Assembly (NCBI GenBank): GCA_028713285.1
Contig: JAQTOP010000033.1
Location: forward strand, 1 to 34,551
Direction: 5' to 3'
DNA length: 34,551 bases
Origin: Terrimicrobiaceae bacterium
GTDB lineage: Bacteria; Verrucomicrobiota; Verrucomicrobiia; Chthoniobacterales; JAATET01
Shown in pieces: positions 30,424 to 34,551 of this stretch; the stretch's first letter is position 1; each line of letters starts with the position of its first letter. The notes beneath the pieces are model-generated. The model ran no database searches. It saw nothing but the letters and a program-made list of their open reading frames with translations, and was not told where the DNA came from. Position numbers and translations under genes: made by a program.

Positions 30424-31119
30424 ATGAAACTTTTCGGCTTCACGGTTGCGACGCTTTCGATTGCCGGCTCGCTGGCTGCGGGCGAGCCGCCCGTCACGCT
30501 CCTCATGCCCGACGGCGCCGTCGTCGAATGCACCGAAGTCAAGCGCCTGCTCCCGGCAGCCGTGCAGTTCGCCGACGCGGCTGGAAATATCCATATCGCG
30601 CTGCGGAAGGACATCCCTGCGGAGATCCTGCCGCGCCTGCTTGCGATGGCTCCGGTAAACCACGCGCCCACGCCGGCCCCTGCATCGACTCCCGCCGGCG
30701 CGGGGCCGGTCCTCTACGTCGAAGTTGTCGCGGTCGCCTCGAAGAGTTCCACCACCTATCAGTATTACGATTGGGATGGCGTGAGCCGCACCACGAAATC
30801 CGGCAGCACCTACGAGGTGCGGCTGAACCTCCGCCGTCCGAAACAGCTCACCGTGCAGATCCTCACCCTCGTCGGTACCGGCTTCAGCACGCGCAGCCTC
30901 ACGGTGGATCAAAGCCGCGAGACGACGTTCCGCTTCGAAACCACGGGCTCCCGCACGATCACCAACATGTGGTGGATGACACACTATCGCATGGAAGGCC
31001 GTCCGCGGGACGCCTGGTTCCTGCAAGTCGTGGGCGATGGAAAAGTGCTTGCGGAAAAAGGCTCCCGCCCCCCGGGACTCGAGACCGGAGCCGTGCTCGA
31101 AGGCCCCCCGCACGGCTAG
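30424..31119 (+). CDS. Secreted protein of unknown function
   Basis: The 231-aa protein has a signal peptide (1-19, ending LAAG). The next part (20-70) resembles a small SH3-like or SHD1-type beta domain (VTLLMPDGAVVECTEVKRLLP). After a Pro/Ala linker (80-95), a beta-rich domain (96-225) contains STTYQYYDWDGVSRTTKSG and MWWMTHYRMEGRPRDAWFLQVVGDGK. I recognise no named family; the SLA1-homology-like N-terminus is inference. The 108 nt before it hold no clear promoter. It converges with the next gene. Confidence 0.6.
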   Translation: MKLFGFTVATLSIAGSLAAGEPPVTLLMPDGAVVECTEVKRLLPAAVQFADAAGNIHIALRKDIPAEILPRLLAMAPVNHAPTPAPASTPAGAGPVLYVEVVAVASKSSTTYQYYDWDGVSRTTKSGSTYEVRLNLRRPKQLTVQILTLVGTGFSTRSLTVDQSRETTFRFETTGSRTITNMWWMTHYRMEGRPRDAWFLQVVGDGKVLAEKGSRPPGLETGAVLEGPPHG

Positions 31120-31144
31120 CGGCGCAAATCGGCTGCCCGGCCGC

Positions 31145-31552
31145 CTAGCCGCGGCCCGCAAAAACAGCGCGCTTTTGCTGGATCCGCTCGAGCCAGCCAG
31201 CGAACCCCTCGCCCAGCCCGTCGGCGGTGATTTCATTGCTCAGAGCGATCTCGCACACCCATTCCGCCATCTCGAGCGCGCCCTCCTGCTCATAGGTGCG
31301 GGCCAGCACGCGCAGCACTTCGCCGTTCGGAGCGACGCCCGGACCGAACGGCTCGGTCTTCATATAAAATTCATCGACATAGGCCTCGCTGAGAAACCGC
31401 GCCAGCGAGGGGCGCCATCGCTGCGTCACCTCAACAGCGCGCACGTAAAACGCCTCGCGCTCGGGACCATCCTCCAGCTTCGCCAATGCCGCGACCACGG
31501 CCTCGCGACTGTCGCGCTGCCAAAGCCAATCGTATCGCTCCCTGTTCATCAT
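31145..31552 (-). CDS. Hypothetical helical protein
   Basis: The 135-aa protein has no signal peptide or membrane helix. It is mostly helical and acidic, with repeated WLWQRDSREAVVAALAKLED- and EGALEMAEWVCEIALSNE-like segments that resemble tetratrico- or HEAT-type helix pairs, but no confident repeat count is possible. Family not recognised. It reads away from the PEP-CTERM gene across an intervening terminator, so it has its own promoter. Confidence 0.6.
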   Translation of the reverse strand: MMNRERYDWLWQRDSREAVVAALAKLEDGPEREAFYVRAVEVTQRWRPSLARFLSEAYVDEFYMKTEPFGPGVAPNGEVLRVLARTYEQEGALEMAEWVCEIALSNEITADGLGEGFAGWLERIQQKRAVFAGRG

Positions 31553-31651
31553 CGTCCGCCGCGTCCGCGTTAACCCGATGGAAAGTCGATCTCAAGCCTA
31601 TTCAGGCGAGACGTGCCTGCGGGGCTGCACCCGGGGACTTCCGCATCGCGC

Positions 31652-31688
31652 AAAAAATCCCCGGCGCCGCACGGCGCCGGGGATTTTT
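31652..31688 (-). terminator. Rho-independent terminator after the PEP-CTERM gene
   Basis: A 12-bp GC-rich perfect stem (31658-31669 with 31672-31683, 2-nt centre) is flanked by A6 and T5, so both strands have a T-tract. On the - strand it lies 24 nt after the stop of the PEP-CTERM gene. Confidence 0.9.
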
Positions 31689-31711
31689 CCGAGCAAAGCT
31701 TCCAGATTTGA

Positions 31712-32401
31712 TCAAGCATTTCGCGCTTTCGCGCGACGCGCCAGAAGCAGAGCCAGGGCGCCGAGGCCGATGGTGAAGCCATACGCGGACGGCTCGGGAA
31801 CCGCGGTGACCGTGGCCGTCACGCCAGGGGTCGTGCTGCCCGATACGTCGCTCGTGTAGGTCGCGGCAGATGCGACGACGGTCGTGACATCGATTGGCGC
31901 GCTGACGAGGTAGTCAGTCGCCGAGACCGTGCCACTGCCCGGGGAGGTGGTCTGGATGTTGAACGTGCTGCTGTCCAGGATCGCGACCGTGAAGGCATCG
32001 GGAATCCCCCCGGATGCGTTCAGCGTCGTGCTGACGTCGAAGCCGATCGCCGTCGTTGACCCCGTGAAGCCTTGATAGAACTCGTTGATCGCGGAGCCCG
32101 TATCATGCAGCACCACGGAGGAGCCCAGATCTCCCGTGACGGCACTGGTGAGGGTTGGCGCGCCCGTGGCACCTCCCCCCGTGAAGGTGAAATGGCTCAA
32201 TGTCACCGTGTTGCTGAGGCCGTTCCCCTGGCTCAACTGAAAGTCGAGCGAGAAGGGGCCGGACGGATTGCCCACGAGCGAGGCGGTGTTGATATCGACG
32301 TGGAAGGCGAGGTCTGCCCGGCTGATCGGCGCGCTCAAAAGAATGCAGGTGCTAAAGAGCAGACTCAGGCTGAGGTGGCGGATGTTGCGTTTCATTTTCA
32401 T
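31712..32401 (-). CDS. PEP-CTERM sorted exported protein
   Basis: The 229-aa protein has a signal peptide (1-29, ending SRA), a beta-rich Gly/Ser/Thr body beginning LAFHVDINTASLVGNPSGPF, and a C-terminal PEP-CTERM sorting tag: VPEPSAYG, a hydrophobic helix, then the basic RRAKARNA tail. The tag is recognised and cut by exosortase, common in Verrucomicrobiota that make extracellular polysaccharide. The LAFHVDINT and IGFDVSTTLNASGGIPDAF stretches resemble a recurring family of PEP-CTERM proteins with a body of about 200 residues. It starts 30 nt after the phosphoesterase stop, so the pair may be cotranscribed. Confidence 0.9.
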   Translation of the reverse strand: MKMKRNIRHLSLSLLFSTCILLSAPISRADLAFHVDINTASLVGNPSGPFSLDFQLSQGNGLSNTVTLSHFTFTGGGATGAPTLTSAVTGDLGSSVVLHDTGSAINEFYQGFTGSTTAIGFDVSTTLNASGGIPDAFTVAILDSSTFNIQTTSPGSGTVSATDYLVSAPIDVTTVVASAATYTSDVSGSTTPGVTATVTAVPEPSAYGFTIGLGALALLLARRAKARNA

Positions 32402-32431
32402 GGTTACGGTTGGTTTGCTGGCTGGTGTAAA

Positions 32432-34551
32432 TCAGGGATTGGATGTTCCGCTGACGGCGCGGGCGTTGTAGGTGACCTGGCCGGATGTCGGGTTGGCGAA
32501 CTGGAGCGTGACGTTCGTCGAGGCGCCCGCCGCGAGGTCCGCGTTCGAGACAAGAATGTCCGGACTGCCGATCGGCGCGTTCGTCGCCGTGAGGCCGGAT
32601 TTGTTTGTCAGGCTCGTGTTTCCCGAGAGGCTGTCCAGCGCGAGGTAGATCGGGCCCGAGATTGGCAGCGAACTCACGTTCTTGATGGTGACGGTCTGGA
32701 GCAGGCTCGCCGTGCGACGGTTCAAGTTGAAACCGCTGCGGGTGATTTGCAGGTTCGTGAAGATTCCCGCAAGGCTCGGCGCGTTCGCATCGCGCTGATT
32801 CAGCGAGGGCAGACCGAAGCGCTGCTCGATGGTCTTCAGGATCGACGAGGTGTCGTATTGTGCATGATCGACATAACCTCTCTTCGCGAGCGGGGAGATG
32901 ACGATGGCCGGGACGCGCACGCCGGGGCCCCAAATGTCGCGGATCGGCGGGGCGACGTGATCCCAGCGGCCACCGTGCTCATCGTAGGTGACGATGATTG
33001 CGGTGTGCGCCCAGAGCGCGGGGTTTGCCTGGACGGCGGCCACGATGTTGGCGACGTGCTGCTGGCCCTGCTGAAGCGCCGCGTAGCCGGGGTGCTCGTT
33101 ATCGGGGCCAAGCGGCTTGATGAAGACCACCGATGGCAGCGTGTTGTTCGCCACGTCGGCAAAGAAGTTGGCTTCATCCTGCAGGTGGGCGGCTGAGACC
33201 GGGTTGCGGCCATCGGGCTGCGCCGCGTCGAACGGCTTGTATTTCTCGAAGAACGCGAATGCCTGGTGATGCCACTGGAAGAGCGGATCGACCGTGTTCG
33301 GAACTCCCAAGGTCACGGGGTTCGACGGCGAGCTGTCGAGGGCGTTGTTCCAGCCTCCGGAATACCATTTCCACGAGATGCCGGCATTATCCAGAAGGTC
33401 GCCTATCGTCAGGTGATAAAAGGGACCGGCGGGATTCGTGTCGTTCTGCGACGGGAGCAGAGTGGCAGCGGTGGGGTTGCCACCGTGCGACTGCAAGTTT
33501 GCCGAGAAGATCGTGTTGACCGCGTAGTTCTGATCGAACGTCGTCCCCAACGGGAAGTTAAAGACCTGGCCTCCGATCGGCGTGATGTTCTGGTCACGGA
33601 TGATTTTTCCGCTTCCGTTCAGCGCGAGCGAGCCGTCCGCGGCCAGCGTGGTGACGTTGTTCGGGATCAGCGCGGCGGCGTTCGGATAAACCGGCGGCGC
33701 TGCGGCGACGAGGAACTGATGGTTCAGGAACGATCCGCCAAAGGCCGAGTGGAAGAAGTTGTCGCACATCGTGTATTGCTGCGCGAGCAGGCCCTCCGGC
33801 AGGTTCGTGGCATCGAAATGGCTCATCACGAGGCCGGGGTTGTCGCTCCACGTGACGAATTTGTTGTTCGCGCCGCCGTTGATCTGCAGCGCCTCGGTCC
33901 AGTAACGGTGGACAATGTCGCCCGTGGTGTCCGTGGTCTGCAGGGTGAGCGGGGCCGCTGTCAGCGAATACGGCAGCAGCGTGTTGACGAGCGTCGGACT
34001 ATTGACGTCCAGCGGGTTCGTCAGGAAGCGCAGATCCTGCGTTCCACTGAGCGGCACCGGCGGGTTTTGATTGGGGAGATTCGGGGTTTTCGACGGGTTG
34101 TTGTAGGTGTTGTTTCCGGTCTCGGTCGAGAGGGAGAGGCCGTTCAGGCGGTCGAGCTGATCCAGCGAGGCGGCGCTGGCATTTGCGATGCCATTGGCCC
34201 CGGGGAAGCTGCCGTAGAGACCGTCGAAGCTCCAGTTTTCCTGATAGATCACGATGATGTGGTCGATGCTGTTGAGCGGGGTCGCGGCATCCACCTGGAA
34301 GCTGAAGATCTGGCGCGCGGTGTTTCCATTCGCGCCGTATTCCAGGGCGCTGTTTTGCGCGGTGGCGGTGATTCCAATGCTCTTCACCGTAAGGGTCTTC
34401 CCGTCGGCGCTGACATCGAGAACGTTGTAGTTGAACGTGTCGGGGCTGTAGAAATCGACCGCGGTGGGAGTGGTGGCGGCGTTCGGATCGTTCTCCCGCA
34501 CGACATCGTGCAGGCCGGGATAACCCTGGAGGCCGAACGGCTCGATGCCGG
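32432..34551 (-). CDS. Phosphoesterase (phospholipase C/acid phosphatase family), 5' end outside window
   Basis: The reading frame runs off the right edge, so the N-terminus is missing; 706 residues are visible. The main domain is a phosphoesterase family (PF04185-type) enzyme: IDHIIVIYQENWSFDGLYG (near 34264-34208; QENxSFD metal/catalytic motif), CDNFFHSAFGGSFLNHQFL, TYDEHGGRWDHVAPP and GVRVPAIVISPLAKRGYVDH. Such enzymes cleave phosphate mono- or diesters outside the cytoplasm. The last 140 residues are a beta-rich Ig-like tail. The first 85 visible residues (GYPGLHDVVRENDPN, VDFYSPDTFNYNVLDVSADGKTLTV) look like the C-terminal part of a different domain, possibly a calcineurin-like phosphoesterase, which would make the whole a fusion. 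A GTG at 34501 is a possible but unlikely start. Confidence 0.85.
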   Translation of the reverse strand, partial: GIEPFGLQGYPGLHDVVRENDPNAATTPTAVDFYSPDTFNYNVLDVSADGKTLTVKSIGITATAQNSALEYGANGNTARQIFSFQVDAATPLNSIDHIIVIYQENWSFDGLYGSFPGANGIANASAASLDQLDRLNGLSLSTETGNNTYNNPSKTPNLPNQNPPVPLSGTQDLRFLTNPLDVNSPTLVNTLLPYSLTAAPLTLQTTDTTGDIVHRYWTEALQINGGANNKFVTWSDNPGLVMSHFDATNLPEGLLAQQYTMCDNFFHSAFGGSFLNHQFLVAAAPPVYPNAAALIPNNVTTLAADGSLALNGSGKIIRDQNITPIGGQVFNFPLGTTFDQNYAVNTIFSANLQSHGGNPTAATLLPSQNDTNPAGPFYHLTIGDLLDNAGISWKWYSGGWNNALDSSPSNPVTLGVPNTVDPLFQWHHQAFAFFEKYKPFDAAQPDGRNPVSAAHLQDEANFFADVANNTLPSVVFIKPLGPDNEHPGYAALQQGQQHVANIVAAVQANPALWAHTAIIVTYDEHGGRWDHVAPPIRDIWGPGVRVPAIVISPLAKRGYVDHAQYDTSSILKTIEQRFGLPSLNQRDANAPSLAGIFTNLQITRSGFNLNRRTASLLQTVTIKNVSSLPISGPIYLALDSLSGNTSLTNKSGLTATNAPIGSPDILVSNADLAAGASTNVTLQFANPTSGQVTYNARAVSGTSNP

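Overview
The window is GC-rich bacterial DNA, most likely from the Verrucomicrobiota. That placement is inference. It rests on a PEP-CTERM sorted protein, exported proteins of unknown family, a scarcity of Shine-Dalgarno sequences, and the mix of menaquinone-type and polyketide genes. No rRNA, IS element, CRISPR array or phage gene was seen.

Layout. 1-2.1 kb: a structured inverted repeat, a possibly leaderless secreted protein, a membrane protein and an exported SRPBCC protein. 2.1-4.8 kb: a translation/secretion string on the + strand (hypothetical, thiS-like, ffh, rpsP, khpA). 4.8-7.05 kb: a long-chain polyprenyl diphosphate synthase and a short-chain dehydrogenase on the - strand, with a cupin diverging from the latter. 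7.1-10.4 kb: rpsA, with its own promoter and a strong terminator, then an AstD-like aldehyde dehydrogenase.

10.45-24.32 kb is the most interesting part: six genes on the - strand that look like one transcription unit. It begins at a good sigma70-type promoter (24293-24321). The order is a 2,098-aa fully reducing type I polyketide synthase (KS-AT-DH-pseudoKR-ER-KR-ACP, no thioesterase), a SAM-dependent methyltransferase resembling the PhcB-type 3-hydroxypalmitate methyl ester synthases, a membrane histidine kinase with two kinase cores around a receiver, and three receiver proteins. Two of those receivers carry kinase-like C-termini with eroded ATPase motifs. Apart from the PKS and one extra receiver, the order parallels the phcB-phcS-phcR-phcQ quorum-sensing locus of Ralstonia. 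The working hypothesis is a self-contained locus that makes and senses a fatty-acyl or polyketide methyl ester.

24.4-28.4 kb: a - strand housekeeping string (SurA-like foldase, beta-hydroxyacid dehydrogenase, YgfZ-like protein, lipoprotein cyclophilin, tRNA-Tyr), then a gap holding a candidate small ORF and the PKS promoter. 28.5-31.1 kb on the + strand: tRNA-Leu(CAG), ubiE/menG, an S1/P1 nuclease and a secreted hypothetical. 31.1-34.55 kb on the - strand: a small hypothetical, a PEP-CTERM protein with a strong terminator, and a large phosphoesterase that runs off the window edge.

The polyprenyl synthase and UbiE/MenG together fit quinone biosynthesis. The cyclophilin and SurA-like protein form an envelope-folding group.
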